DNA from: Lycocorax pyrrhopterus obiensis
Taxonomy: Eukaryota > Chordata > Aves > Passeriformes > Paradisaeidae
Direction: 5' to 3'
Assembly (NCBI GenBank): GCA_014706295.1
Contig: JACSVZ010000002.1
Coordinates: 15,608,494-15,672,493 of the forward strand
DNA length: 64,000 bases
The position numbers and the translations under genes are program-made. The notes beneath the pieces are model-generated. The model saw only the letters and a list, made by a program, of their open reading frames with translations, had not been told where the DNA came from and did no database searches. Below, one piece after another: positions 25,845 through 38,039 of this stretch. Position 1 is the first letter of the stretch, and each line of letters begins with the position of its first letter.

Positions 25845-25900
25845 GAGAGGGCTGTGGTACCCCTGCAAGTGAGGGAGAGGTGCTGTGGTACCCCTGCAAG
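25845..25900 (+). repeat. Two-copy tandem duplication, about 30-bp unit
   Basis: The sequence CTGTGGTACCCCTGCAAG occurs twice, at about 25852 and 25883, each preceded by GAGAGG. The copies are essentially identical over 18 bases, indicating a recent local duplication. It lies inside a GC-rich patch whose ORFs I do not regard as coding. Copy number could be polymorphic. Confidence 0.8.
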
Positions 25901-28679
25901 CCATCCTACAGCAGTTATCTGAAGGGCTGTGGGTGCCAGTGCACCACAAGTGGCTGGTGAGCTGGAAGATGCTGCAGTTGGCATTGCTGTCTGCCACAGT
26001 GCTCCGAGCTGCCTTCTTGACAGTGCTCTCTTAAAAGGCCGTGCGCTACCGAGTCCCTTCTGGCTCTGTGGGCTCATACGCATGAACACACAGGCACAGG
26101 GATGACTTCAGTAACATAAAGCAAGGAGCTGAGAAGGGTCCTTGCACAGAGTTCCACAAACAGCAGTTTATTGCTGCTGCTCGTGAAGGGTTCTAGAGGC
26201 AAATGACCCCGAACACATGACAGGTCGATCGTAAGTACAGGGGTGTGGCTAACACCAAAGCCAACCAGGGCATCAGAACTGGGGTGCATTATCACGACCG
26301 AACAGGCATCCTGAGAGAGGCTTCTTTCCCTCACCAAAACCGATACATCTTTGGCACCAGAGACTGTCTTACCAACAACACTCTCTGTCTCTTGTACCAC
26401 AGGTCAATTGGTCACCACAGCCGTGCAGAGCCCTGGCCAGGAGCAGAAGGCACTCAGACTGTGCCACAGCTGCCATCCATGGGGACATACATGGCATGTA
26501 AGGAGAGGGTGTGGGCAGAGGGGACTGAACCGCAAAGCTGGTGGGGCTGTAGCCCCTGTACCTTCCAGCCTCTCTTCCTGGAGCACGTGAGCCAGCTCAC
26601 ACTGACTGCGCTGCTTTGGCCAGCAGCAGCAGGGGACACGCTATTCCTGCAGGGCTGCTGGTCCCCACGCACTGGGATCCCCAGGGCAAAAGGTAAAGCG
26701 AGGTGTAGGAAGGCAGCAAGCAGAGCCAGACAGGGCCAGCTCCCCAGCAGGGAGTGACCCGGCCGGCTCTGGTGACCCCGGGATGCTCCTGCTGCCTGTC
26801 GGGCTGCGCACAGAGGCACGCACGCACACAGGGCCTGTGCTGGACAGCCCGGGCCAGGAACAGGTTCTATCAGTGCGGACGTGGAAAACACAGAGCTCCA
26901 GGCACTGCCATTTGGCAGCTTTCTGATGTCAGTAGTGAGAGGTCACGGGCTCCATGGGAACTGGAAAGCTGACAAATGGGACTCACTAAGGGAAGGGCTA
27001 CATGCTTTAGCTGCTCAGACATCTCAGCCTCTTCCCCTGGTGCTGGTCAGCCTTTGAGCAGAAGCTGTGACGTGCACTGAACCCATTGCTCTTGGGAAGC
27101 CACACCTAAACTCACTAACCCTTAGCCCTGGTGTGCATGCACCCTTTGCCTTTTACACGATCACCTGCACACACAGTGAGTCACACCCTACAAGTTCAGG
27201 AGGTTTGTCTGAGAGAAGGCTTCAAATCTTCACCTCAACAGAGTGAAAATAGGGGTATATTTTATATTTTCCATTCATATCATAGGATATTTACAGGGAG
27301 AAATATCACTTTCTCACTTAGAATAATATGTTTCCGAGGCCTTCCATGAACAAAACTCCCATAAACTTATGTTCAAAATGTTTTCAGTTTCCACAGGGAG
27401 TTGCCCATGAATAAGTTTCAAATAAAGAATTATCACACAGATCAATTGACGAGCAGAGGCAAGAGACTAATTACACTTTGGTACTGGGCTGGATGTTGCA
27501 AAGACAATTAGCAAGAAGGTCAAGGCAGTAAAAAGAAGTATGAACATGCCCATTTTCCTCAAGTTTATGGTGAGACCCCAAAGAGGTTTTATGCACATCC
27601 CAGAGTAGTCAGTGCTTGCTCCTGATGTGTCACGTCTCCAGCTGAGGCAATGAAAGCCACTCTTTCCCCAAGAGCTGGTGCCACCACACAGCCGAACCAG
27701 GGCCTGTCCACACAGCATGGTGGAAGTTCATTTACTCTTGTTTTACCATTCTGCTATCTCTTTGTTTTTCGCCATGAACACTAACAAACTTGATGAAAAT
27801 TAGAAAATCACTTAGAAAAGGAGCAGCAGAAGGAACTTCCTCATTATGGGACCATTTGCATTAATGTAAACTATCTAAAGATAATAACAAGGCTCCATGA
27901 TGGTATTATTTGCCCATCTTCTTGTTCTCAATGTGTTTTTTAACAAGCAAAATGAGGTTTCAAACATATTGGTAGTATCTCCTGTGGATTAAATATTGAT
28001 CATTATGTCGAAGTAATAAATAGAGAAATCCTGCCTAGTTATTCAGACATGCAAATCCCTAATCGTGTGGGAAGCTGCTCAGATGGGCTTTAGTTTCAGC
28101 AGGAGATAAAATGCCACAGAGCCAGTACAGTATCTGTGTCACTACAAGATTTACAGCCTGATTCCCTGCCTGGAAACAAAGGAACAAATAGCTGCATGTC
28201 ACGCACTGAACTGAAACATTATGGATTATATTATTACTTGAGTTTCTACAGGACTTCTCAGTGGGTGAAAAAAAATTCTATTAACTCTCTTTTACGACTA
28301 CCAGCAGGGCAACATGAAGAGAATAATCTCTTCCATTTATAAGGTCTGGGGGCCTTAAAACCTGAATAGCAGGCCAGGAGCTTTGTCACAAGGTCTGGCT
28401 GTTTCCTTTTCTTCATAAAATTCTTATCTCCATTAATCTGTGTTTATTTTCCTTCTGCTTTTTAATTTGCTTAATGGACTTCAGTTGAAGTCTCTCCTAG
28501 AAGTCAGAGGAAAGTAAACTCTGATAAATCCTTTGGGACTTAATAGTCACAGTTAAGCACTTCTTTGGATTATTTTGTCTGACTTTCATCTTTGCTGCTG
28601 CAGAAATGTTGGCTGCCTAGTACCGCACCCCTAACCCCATGACTTAAGAGCCTGGGAATGAACTGACAAAAGATATCCC

Positions 28680-28706
28680 TCTTTCTTTCTTTCTTTCTCT
28701 TTCTGC
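28680..28706. repeat. (TTTC)n microsatellite
   Basis: About four to five TTTC units with one interruption are followed at once by TGCAG. Together they form an unusually good polypyrimidine tract plus AG, so the microsatellite may look like or have created a 3' splice site (see finding). Confidence 0.8.
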
Positions 28707-29621
28707 AGGCATGGAAATACTATGAGACTAGATTTAAACCCATGAAAGGCAACTAAGGCATCCTCCACGCATTTGCCCCATGCAGAAAGCATGTCAGAGG
28801 CTCAGTGCTCCCTAAGATGTGAGTCCTGGCCAGTGTCTCCCATTCCCAGGCTTTGGTTTCCAGGAGAGGAATAAGGAAGTTCCAGCTGGGCAGGAGTTGC
28901 TGTGCACTGTACTGGACTCAGGATGAGTGCTAGGAAGCACAGCCTGGTCTGGGCAGCTCCAGCCTCAGCTCCCTGAAGCCAGGTACTGCACTGGAGGTAC
29001 CAGTTGCTCCTCCATCACGCAGCCTGGCACTCTCTCACCTCAGCTCCCAACACAGAAGGGGTAAGGAGGGCATTTTAGACCCCAGCCTCGTGTGGAATCT
29101 GAACTCTGACAGCTCATAATGGGCATCAGAGCCCTCCTGCAGGAGGTGAGACCTGTGGCATTTCCTTGTTCCCAGTCCTACTGGCATCATCTGCTCAGTA
29201 ATGTTTCATGTTATTAATCTATTATTTTCTTTTCAATAGGTAGGCTTTGAATGACAGCCAACATTGGTATCAGTCTTGAAATACCTTTTTTGTTAGAAGT
29301 CCAAATCCTTTATGTTCTAACTCATATATTACTTTCTATGTAGCAGATTTATTTTTGCACAACATTTATTCCTGCAGGATTCACTTACTCAGAAATTGCA
29401 TTGTATAATTAGGTCCCAGCTGCCTATTTCTAATACTGAACAAAGGGTTGCTTTATTGTTCATTTCAGCAATTTACTTTTTCATTTAAATTCTCCCATGT
29501 ATGATAGACATAAGTAATTAGGTCCCATTTCACCAAACTTTCTATTTCATTTGTCTAATGATCAGACTTTTAGAAAAATATTTCCATGGGTTTGCATTTT
29601 GCTGGAGCAATTTACACATTT

Positions 29622-29735
29622 CCGTCCATAATGAAACTGAGGCATGAAGCAAAGGCAAGCACTTAGAGCTGAGTTCCTCTGACTGACAAAATCAGGCAAC
29701 TAATGGGCCCAGTGACTTCTAATTCAGATTTTACT
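29622..29735 (+). repeat. Possible MIR/CORE-SINE-like remnant
   Basis: The order 'ccataatgaaactgaggc', 'aagcacttagag' and 'caggcaactaatgggcccag' then 'ttctaattcagatt' parallels the old SINE tail (acagatgaggaaactgaggc, taagtgacttg, cacagctagtaagtggcaga, ttcgaacccag). It is degenerate but the order is kept across about 110 bp. No terminal poly-A or duplication remains. Confidence 0.35.
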
Positions 29736-32700
29736 TATATTTTGCCCCAATCTGACTCTAGATGGAGAGCAATTTGTTCCTAAAGAAAATTTCCAGGCTC
29801 CTGTTTTTGTTTGACCCACTTGGTAAAGCTGTTACCTGTGAATGCATAGGCTTCTCTCTCAAATGCATTTAGGAAGGTGGGCATGGAGAAGATAATTCTG
29901 GACATTTTTATGAAAACACACCATCACATGCTAGAGGAAAAGCTGAATCACTGTCAGTATCCAGCCTTGACTACTTTGCCTTGGATCTGTTTTTCTTTCC
30001 TTGGTTTAGAAGGGCTCAACTCCCAACATGCTAACTATAAATCCCAGCAATTCCTTCATTGCAACGCATATTATGTGAGTGTGCTTCCTTCTCAGCTTGC
30101 TCCTTTGTAGCACCATCTGTCAGCAATAACAAGAGATTAAGGGCTGGAAGACAGCACGGCGAGGGCAGGTAATGATACAACTCTAGGGTCTGCAGGCCTT
30201 CTTTAAAACAGGGATCCAGCCCTTAAGGATACCAGCAAAGGGACTGTGGTAGCATCACAAGGAAACGTGCTCTTTGGAACGGCTGAAGGCTTTTTCCAAC
30301 TGTGGTGGCTGCCACCATTGCTACACAGAGCAGATAAACACAGGTCAGGGCACAGGAGAGCACAAAGCTCCGCAGGATGCCAGACCCTCCCAAGAAGCTG
30401 GGTGAAGCTGGGTGGTTTGCTCTGCAGAGGGTGGTGCTGCTGGCGTCCTGCTGCTGGTGTCCCATGGGCCGGCTCAGGGTGTCCGCACTGCCCACAGGCA
30501 CAGCAGGGACTAGAGGGGCTGAGCTGCCACTTGCACAAGCTGATGCATCTCCTGGTATTGGCTGGAGACAAATGGCCAGGAGCCTTATTCTGGAGCTCTC
30601 AGAGCTGGAACAAAGGCGAAGATCCTGTATCTGCTTCTGTGAAACTCGCACCAAGCAAGGAAAAGCTTCACAGCTTGGCCCAAGGTGACAAAGCACAGAC
30701 TGGACCCTGCTCAGATGAGACACTTTCCATGGGTGGACAGGAGCCCCTGTAGCTTACTAGTCTGGCTCACTGATCCATACTCTGATGTCTAGGATCTTGC
30801 TAACAAAATTATCACATCTAGTCAGAGTCAAAGCTGCTTTGTGGGAACCGTGAGTTTCCTGTCTTCTTTGCATTTGTGAAGAAAGACTTTGTCATGTTCC
30901 CAGGGTAGAAGTCACAATTTGCATTAGGAAAATATAAACAAAATGAAAAGATCGGCCCCATGACAGAGCCAGCACAACAATAGATTCAGGAAAGTACTAA
31001 CTAAATGCTTCACAGCAGGCAGATTTTGATTTTTATTTATAAACCTTTTTGGTTTCAAAATACAGTGTTCTCTCTCTTTCATCTCCAAAACCCAGTCAAT
31101 ACAGAGCAGAAACACAGCTTTTGGCAGTCTTCATTTTTCAGCTAAACTTGTTTGTGTTCTCTCTTAGCGCTTGAAGCAGAGCGGTAGCAAATTACATTAC
31201 TGCTTCTCAGTTTGTAACACACTTGACCATGTTTTTTCAATAAAAATGACACCACTTAACTTTGGTGGGTCAGTAATGAAGCAGCAAGAAAGATTTCGTT
31301 TGGCAAGAAAAAGTAGCTGAGAATCCAGAGCTTCTTACAACTAAAGCAAAATAAAGGATTTAGGTTAATTAGACTATTTATGAACTCTAAGCTCTTCCTT
31401 TAATTTCTGTTTTACGATGAAATGTATCACTGTGCCACTTTAAGCAGTCTTCCACACGCTATGGGAATATTTTTCCACCATGCCCAGCAATGGCAGTGGG
31501 CAGACACTGTAGAGCAGAGCTTGTCCTTGGGGTACCAATGGGAGCCTTAGTGTCTGTCTAACCAAGGAATAGGTGTGTCCCTTTGACAAGGACTAGTGCC
31601 ACAATTGGGCACAAAGATTTCCCATTGGACGCGGCCAGCTGGATGGAAAGGGTAGGGATAGGCTGTCCATTGCTTCTAGAGCCATGTCAGCTTGGTGAAA
31701 ACATCTCAGTTATGCAACTTTTCTGAGGACTCAGATTTCAGTGTACCTCACCACCATCCTGTTTCCAGCTGAGGGATGAGTCAGCTGAATTGGTCCTGAG
31801 GACACTAGTGAGGTTCTCTGAGGAAAACCTTGAGGGTAATAAGCCATCTGCCACTTCTGGGAAGAGAAAGCTTATTTCAATGTGTATCATCCTTCAGGTA
31901 AAACTGCTTTTCTCTCGCTTTTCCATCATTTCAATCTCGTGAGATCAGCATCTCTAAATGTGTCATCATGACTGGAAACAGTAAGAGGTCTCACTTGCAT
32001 TGAAGCTGACTGGGTGGCGTCACAGCACACCTGATGGCAGCCTAAAAATAGGTACTTTCATGACATTTCCAGTGGGTCTTTGAAGTCAGCCAGACTCATG
32101 CCTGCATCTGATGAGACCTCCTGAAGCATCAGCTCAGGCTTTGAAGAAAGTTCTAACTGAGCCAAAGGCACAGGCAGCTGGTGGGTCCTGTGCTCGCAGG
32201 ACAGCATCCCCATGGGAGCACGGATGGTCCCGTGCAGCCTGTGCCAAGGTGCAGATGCCATTTGTCCTTTCCCAGGGGATATGTAGAACTCTGTCAGGTA
32301 GGTATATGCCACTAGGCAATGCTGAGTTCGTGTTTTTGGAAGTGCATTTCAATGCCACTTAGAGCAGAGCACAGGGACCAGGGGCTGGCATCAGCTGCTG
32401 CACCCTTTTATCTAGACCAGAGACTCCTGCTTGGCACCACTCTGCACTGGGCCAGCCAGCACCAAACCCTTGATGAATTTGCAGGCACCAGCACGGGCAG
32501 TGCAAAAGGCTTGCAAAAGGCATAATTGCACCTCTTGCCTGAAAGTGATTTTTTTCTGGCCTACAACAACTCTCCTTCATGCACTATAAATATTTTGGGG
32601 ATGACATTGGCTTCAGCTGCATATAATGGCAATGGCACTGAACCGTGTTACTGGAAAATGATCTATGTTGACAACCATACTTTGACTTTGCCTGGAATTT

Positions 32701-32967
32701 TATTTTCTGCAAATGCCTTGGCATTTCTTTTGCAGTGTCAGGATTTTTTCTAGTCACAACGGTCTGTTTCATCCATGTCCTTATCTATTAAGAACAGTGC
32801 TTTATTGTGGAAGGATTGTTGGGGCTTGTCTGAACTCAAGTAATTTTGATGTAGAGGTTAAAGGCAGCACTTTGGTTTATATTTGAAGGGGATTTTCAGA
32901 TAAAACTTCTGAAAGGAAGTTCATACACAGTCTGTTTTACCTGGCAAATTGATATTACTTTATTATC

Positions 32968-33032
32968 ATTCTTTTTCTTCTTCTTTTTCTTCTTCTTTAT
33001 TATTGTCATTGTTATTATTATTATTATTTTAT
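32968..33032. repeat. (TTC)n/(TTA)n compound microsatellite
   Basis: TTC-rich units change into TTA units over about 65 bp. Just downstream the 11-mer TTTCTTCAATT appears twice (about 33036 and 33062), and the second copy sits at a 12-bp palindrome CTTCAATTGAAG (33066-33077). Confidence 0.75.
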
Positions 33033-34192
33033 AATTTTCTTCAATTACTATAATTTTACAGCTTTCTTCAATTGAAGTTATGCAACTAAAAAATCTTGAT
33101 ATAAGAAATTAGGAATATTTGCATACACACACATAGAGACATATGCAGGCATGTATACACAAACACTCACGCATAATCTTTCTTTATTTTCAGTTCACAC
33201 TGTTTCCTCATACTAAAAATGCAGAGAAAAAAAAGAGTTATAATATGAATTTTCTTGAACTAATGACACCCTCACATTCTCAATTGATTAATGGATCAAG
33301 TTTTTCTTGAACGAAGTTTACAATTTCTTTAACTGCCTTCATGCCTAAGAAAATTACTGAATGAGCTTTACCGTGACTGTTCCTGAAACCTAAATTTCAC
33401 ATTCAAGAGAATACTGGAAATGCTATTATCTTAGAAGGGTATTTGAATTTATTTGTGGATTGGCAACAGAGAAAACAATGTTTGATATAAATTTGTTCCT
33501 ATGTATAAGGAAATTTAGTAATTTTGTAGACTGAATGTTTATCTATGTTTATCCACGAATAACACATGAATTAACTGTATCAGATCTGTTAATACCACAT
33601 GAGAAGTGGCAGGATGTCCTCCTACAATTTTTTTCTGCCTAATAGAAAATGAAGATAAACATTTCAGGAATTTGTCCAATTCTGATGAGTGAAAAAACCC
33701 CAGAAAGCTAATTCTCAAATAAGGAAACATAGTTGCAATTTGGTTTTTGTTTGGGATTTTTTTGAATTTTCTTTTTCCCCCTCTACTTTGGTGACAAAGA
33801 ATGGCACTGGAAAAGATGATCAAAGAAAAGCATTAAAACAAGCCACATTTTTGGGACAGCCACAGCCACAGGATCCCACCCTTCCATTTACACCAGCTCT
33901 GAATGTGGCCCCGCGGCACTGGCCAGGAAAGCCTTTGTGTATACCCTCCTATCAACATCTGTGAACATTAAAAGCTTTCTATGCTACTCAGGGGTTAAAA
34001 TTGTTCTAGTAAGTGTCCTTAATAAGGAATTCAGACGGTTTCTGTTTGGTTTTAATTATGACAGCCTTTCATATAGGTTGGAGGGGCTTCTGGCTCTGTC
34101 CTGTTGAGACATTAAAGGTCCCTTTGTTTAAAAGTTCAGAGCCAGATCTGAGATCGCCTGTAGTTCACCTTTAGGATATGGAAAAGTGCTGA

Positions 34193-34296
34193 GCCGTGGC
34201 AGGGTTTGATGCCGGTAGCCCCTGCGGTGGGAGCTGCGGCACAGGGCGCTGTCAGCGTCGCGCTCCCCGCCGCAGCCTCCGCGCTCCGGCCGCGAT
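34193..34296 (+). promoter_or_regulatory. Isolated dense CpG patch, candidate alternative promoter
   Basis: About 15 CpG dinucleotides fall within about 104 bp, while flanking kilobases have very few. The patch ends at an ATG (34295) that opens a 14-codon frame closed at 34339, and a donor-like GTGAGA follows at 34366. This combination is what a small first exon driven by an internal CpG promoter would look like. It could instead be an enhancer or a GC-rich relic. Strand is assigned only from the position of the ATG and the donor-like site. Confidence 0.35.
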
Positions 34297-37200
34297 GCTA
34301 TCAGCATTCCTTGCTGGAGCCTGTCTGAGTGATGGCTGATTAATGAACTGGGGCTACAGCTATCTGTGAGAAAGAAGAACTGCTTATTTCACCCATGTCA
34401 CGGTCCTAATTGGGAAAGTCTGGTTCGCTCCATGTACAGACACCAGATACACAAAAAGACTTTTTCCAAGATTGCTGCGGTTTTCACTGATCTCTCCCCT
34501 GCAACACTCCTCTCCCCAGGAAATGCAACAACCAACCCTGGAATTTCTTTCCGAGGTAGAGAGAGAGGAAGGACTAACACGACCCTTCTCCTTAATAACT
34601 TTTATGAAATGAAACACAAAACACAAACTTGTTTCACAAGCGCTTTGACATTGAAAGTTTCATGCACTATTTAATTTGGAAAAATAACAATCTTTCAAGA
34701 AAATACAACAGAGCTCTCTGTTCTGGTGCCTGGAGACCCCATAATTTCTGTCTTTATATGAAATGTCTGCCAGCTTATTTACTTTCTTTTTGCTTAGCTG
34801 GTACAGGAAAATCAAAATAAAAGGCTGAACATCACTAGCCAAGATGATCAGCTTGTGGCTGCAACCTACATTGTCCCCCTCAAGTGCACCAGTATAAGTG
34901 CTGGAGCTTCCACATTTTCACGCCAGCCACTGCTCATTGTGCTACAGAGTTTGTCAGTGAGGGAACAAGTCTCTCAAGGATCTTGCTGGATTTGCTGATG
35001 TTACTTCCCAATTTCTCTTGGCAACCAATTCTTTTCTCATCCATGTTACACTTGGCAGACACTTAGGGTTTTCCAGATGGTAGACATGGACTCTAGTTTG
35101 CCTGAGAGAAAATATCACTGAAATATAAGGCAGCAGAAGTTCAAATCTGAAATCTGAACATAGCATTAAATCTGTACTGACATTAAATGTCTCTGCCATA
35201 TGTGCCCTGCTGCCAGAGTGAAACATTTGGGGTATTTCAGTTATGTAGAAGATAAAATTGTTCATGGTTGCATGCAAATAAAAATACAGCAGGCATCTTC
35301 CTGGACATTTGGTTCTCTAGAATGTCTCCTAATTAATAATTCTCACACCAGTGATTTATGAGCTGTAGATGCTGCAAATTTTGGTTATCTGAAGGGCAGT
35401 ATTACATCAGAGTGTCAAAAAGACATTGAAAGCTCTCGAGGAGTCTTCAGCTAAAATGTCAACTGCATTGACTGTGATAGCAAGTCTCACAGGAAATGCA
35501 AGATTTCTGCCATGTGGGTGAGTCAGGACATAGGTATGCTGCCTCATCTTCTAATCCTCTGCCAAATCAATAAGTTCTTCTCAAGAACAGGATTTTCAGC
35601 TGCAGTATAGGGAGATACTGTGGGAGGCTTAATGTAAGCTGAGGAGAGCCTTGGCTTTGCGAAACCTCCGTTAGCCCAGAGCCACCTGCAGAGTATGGCA
35701 GGAGCCCTGTCATTTGTGCAGGCACTGGGCCAGCCTCACTCCTCGTTCCCAAATTTCCTTCTTCAAAGGAAAATCTGAGTAGGTCATGTACTTTAAGAAA
35801 AATATCTGCTTTACTAGGAAACTGTATTTTGCCAAGATGAGTATGTCTGATGAGCTCACCTTGGTGTGCTGTGCCACAGTATCTGAGACTGAATGAAAAT
35901 CGCTGTCTCTGGCTGTGTGCTTGTTTTATCCTGTCGTCCTTTAATGTAATGGCTGGCAGTTCAAAGGAAACCTTTGAACCTCAAGTCTGTACACTCTCAA
36001 ATCACATGCATTGGGCCAGTTTCTGGGGGTTCTTCATGGATCCCAGAGGCAAGTGAGGGACATGATGTTAACCTCCCTCCAGATTCTGGCACGCTGATGG
36101 GCTTTGCAAAGTTAAAATAGCGTCAGTAGTATTTCTAGACACATTGAGACACAGCAGCACCTGAGGATTAGGGACCTCTGGGCTCAGGGGCAAGGCTTTT
36201 TCTTTTGCCATAGTCACATACCTGCAGCTGATCCTTCTCTGCAGGGGATGCTCCAAGGATCTTGGTGGCCCTGGCTTTCTGGTTGCCCTGCATACATGCA
36301 ATTTTTGCAGACTCTGCTTCCAGAGACCTCATTTCTCTCCCCTGGGGCTGTGTCAAATACTCCAAACAGTTGGAGAACCAGAAGAGCCCTGTGACAAAAA
36401 CATCAAACAGAAAGGCAAAAAAGACGCAAGTTACCTCAGTCCCTGTGCCCACGTCAGCTGACTTGGCTGCAAAATGCTTCCATTAGGTGCACACAACCTT
36501 CTTCTATTACTCAGTAAATAATTTTCAAAGAAGGCGAGGGTGTCTCCATGGCATCAGGAGAGGTATCTGGACCTAAGAGATGATTCAAGAGGTGCAAAGT
36601 TGTGATAGTGTGGGAACAGCAGGACCCTAGATGCCCTCAGAGCCACAAAGTAAATGCTGCTGCTTCCTCAAATGCAATGCTGGGGTAGCTCAGGTGTTGT
36701 TATTACCTACAGCACTCTCATTTCCAGTCATGACTGTTTTTCATTTGAATAGAGTCTGAATGGGGGAGAGAGGGCTACACTCAGTATTTTCACAAGGAAA
36801 GGAGGAAAGGGGTGAATTCATCCCTGATTTATACCTCGTGCACCTCTGCACATTGCATACTGCATATAGCTCAACAGGGATTAGCTTTTCCAAAGAGGCA
36901 ACCTGCAGAATAAAGTTAAACATCTGGATATGTGTAACAACAACAGCTTCATTACATACAAGGTAAAGTCAGAGCAACTTGGAAACGCTGTGCTGAGCCC
37001 AATGCTTGCCTTGCTTAGCTTTGTGTTTGAAGTCTGTGTGCAGCCTGTGCTCCAGCCTGTTCCACCAATCCTCCCACTCCTTCCAGTCACCTTCATTGGG
37101 TGGCAGGCTTCATGCAATGTGCACACACATCATCTGCTGTGGGCAGCCTGGTTTAGAGATTTCAGTTGTTGGACCTTCTCAGGGGGACTTTTAAGGAACT

Positions 37201-37981
37201 GTCTTAACAAAGCATATGGAGTCACCTCAGGTAAATCCAGCCTTCCTTTGAATCCACCTCCTAGAACTCCACCAGCAATTCGGAAGTACTCTTCCTAATG
37301 GTGCCAGGGGGACAGCTGGAGCAGGCTTCACAGTGTCCACTTTTCAGTCTGATCTCAATGAACCTTTGTGGCTCAATCAATGCCAATGTGAGAACATTTC
37401 CTCTGAAGTCATTCGTGTAAACAGCCCAGAGACAAACTCAGAGCATTCAGCTTTGTTCCACAGGACAGGGACAGTAGCCTGACTGTTGATTTATTTAAAA
37501 GAAGAAAAACAACAACAAAAAATGTCGCCAGGAAGTTGCATGACTATCAGGAAACATCACTAAAAGGACTGTGTTAAACAGAATACACAAAGCCAGCAAA
37601 CAAATCCACTACTCTATAAAGTAACACTTTTTATTTGTAATTCTGACACCACATTTTACTATTCTGTTGGGGATGTCAACTCAGCTTCAAATCAATTTTT
37701 ACCTTTCAAAAACATTTTTCAGCAAGGAGTATTTCTTTGGGACACATTGTAGAAAATGGCTGTAATATTTCCATGCTTATATGTTCCCATTTTGTCATTA
37801 GCATTTTTCCCACTGTACCATGGCCAGAAATGGGTGCCAGGAGTTCAGAAGTTATTTCTGTATCATCTCTACTAATCAGCTGGTGTTCTGTGATACAGTG
37901 GAAAAGTCCAGGGATGTTAAGCTGAAGCATTTTTATACAAGCCTGCTGTGTCTTCCTGTAATATTTGTGCTCCCCTCAAAA

Positions 37982-38039
37982 CTCTGGATCCAGAGATTTC
38001 CTGCCCTCAAATCTCTTTTGTGCCCTCAAAGAGGGCAGG
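37982..38039. repeat. Palindrome plus inverted repeat cluster
   Basis: CTCTGGATCCAGAG (37982-37995) is a perfect 14-bp palindrome. Five bases later CCTGCCCTC (38000-38008) pairs with GAGGGCAGG (38031-38039) across a 22-bp spacer. Within the cluster TGCCCTCAAA also occurs twice as a direct repeat. Function unknown. Confidence 0.65.

Larger units (their letters stand above)
13380..28670. other. Non-coding DNA, probably intron 1; no supported exon
   Basis: Apart from the short repeats and hairpins listed separately, I find no exon with convincing coding structure. ORFs up to 188 codons (for example 25394-25960) overlap long ORFs on the other strand and have no recognisable domains. Two GC-richer patches occur (around 25.6-25.9 kb and 26.4-26.9 kb). 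Assignment to intron 1 of the 13.2 kb gene is inferred only from its position after that first exon. Confidence 0.5.
28710..34190. other. Non-coding DNA, AT-rich toward the 3' part
   Basis: Short overlapping ORFs around 30.2-30.75 kb (up to 168 codons on both strands) reflect a local GC-rich patch and have no exon signals I trust. From about 32.9 to 34.1 kb the sequence is AT-rich with a TTC/TTA microsatellite. No RNA gene or exon is supported. Confidence 0.5.

Noticed and set aside
25394..26089. Long overlapping ORFs on both strands (188 and 148 codons)
   Set aside because: Both strands are open over the same GC-rich patch, the products have no recognisable domain, and there is no codon-bias or splice support; this is expected by chance where AT-rich stop codons are scarce.
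30660..30715. Segment resembling an old SINE tail (cttggcccaaggtgacaaag)
   Set aside because: Only about 25 bases resemble the motif and the neighbouring blocks are missing; too short to separate from chance.
30203..30752. Overlapping ORFs of 168 codons (+) and 166 codons (-)
   Set aside because: Same explanation: GC-rich patch open in several frames, no domain, no signal peptide and no promoter or poly-A context.
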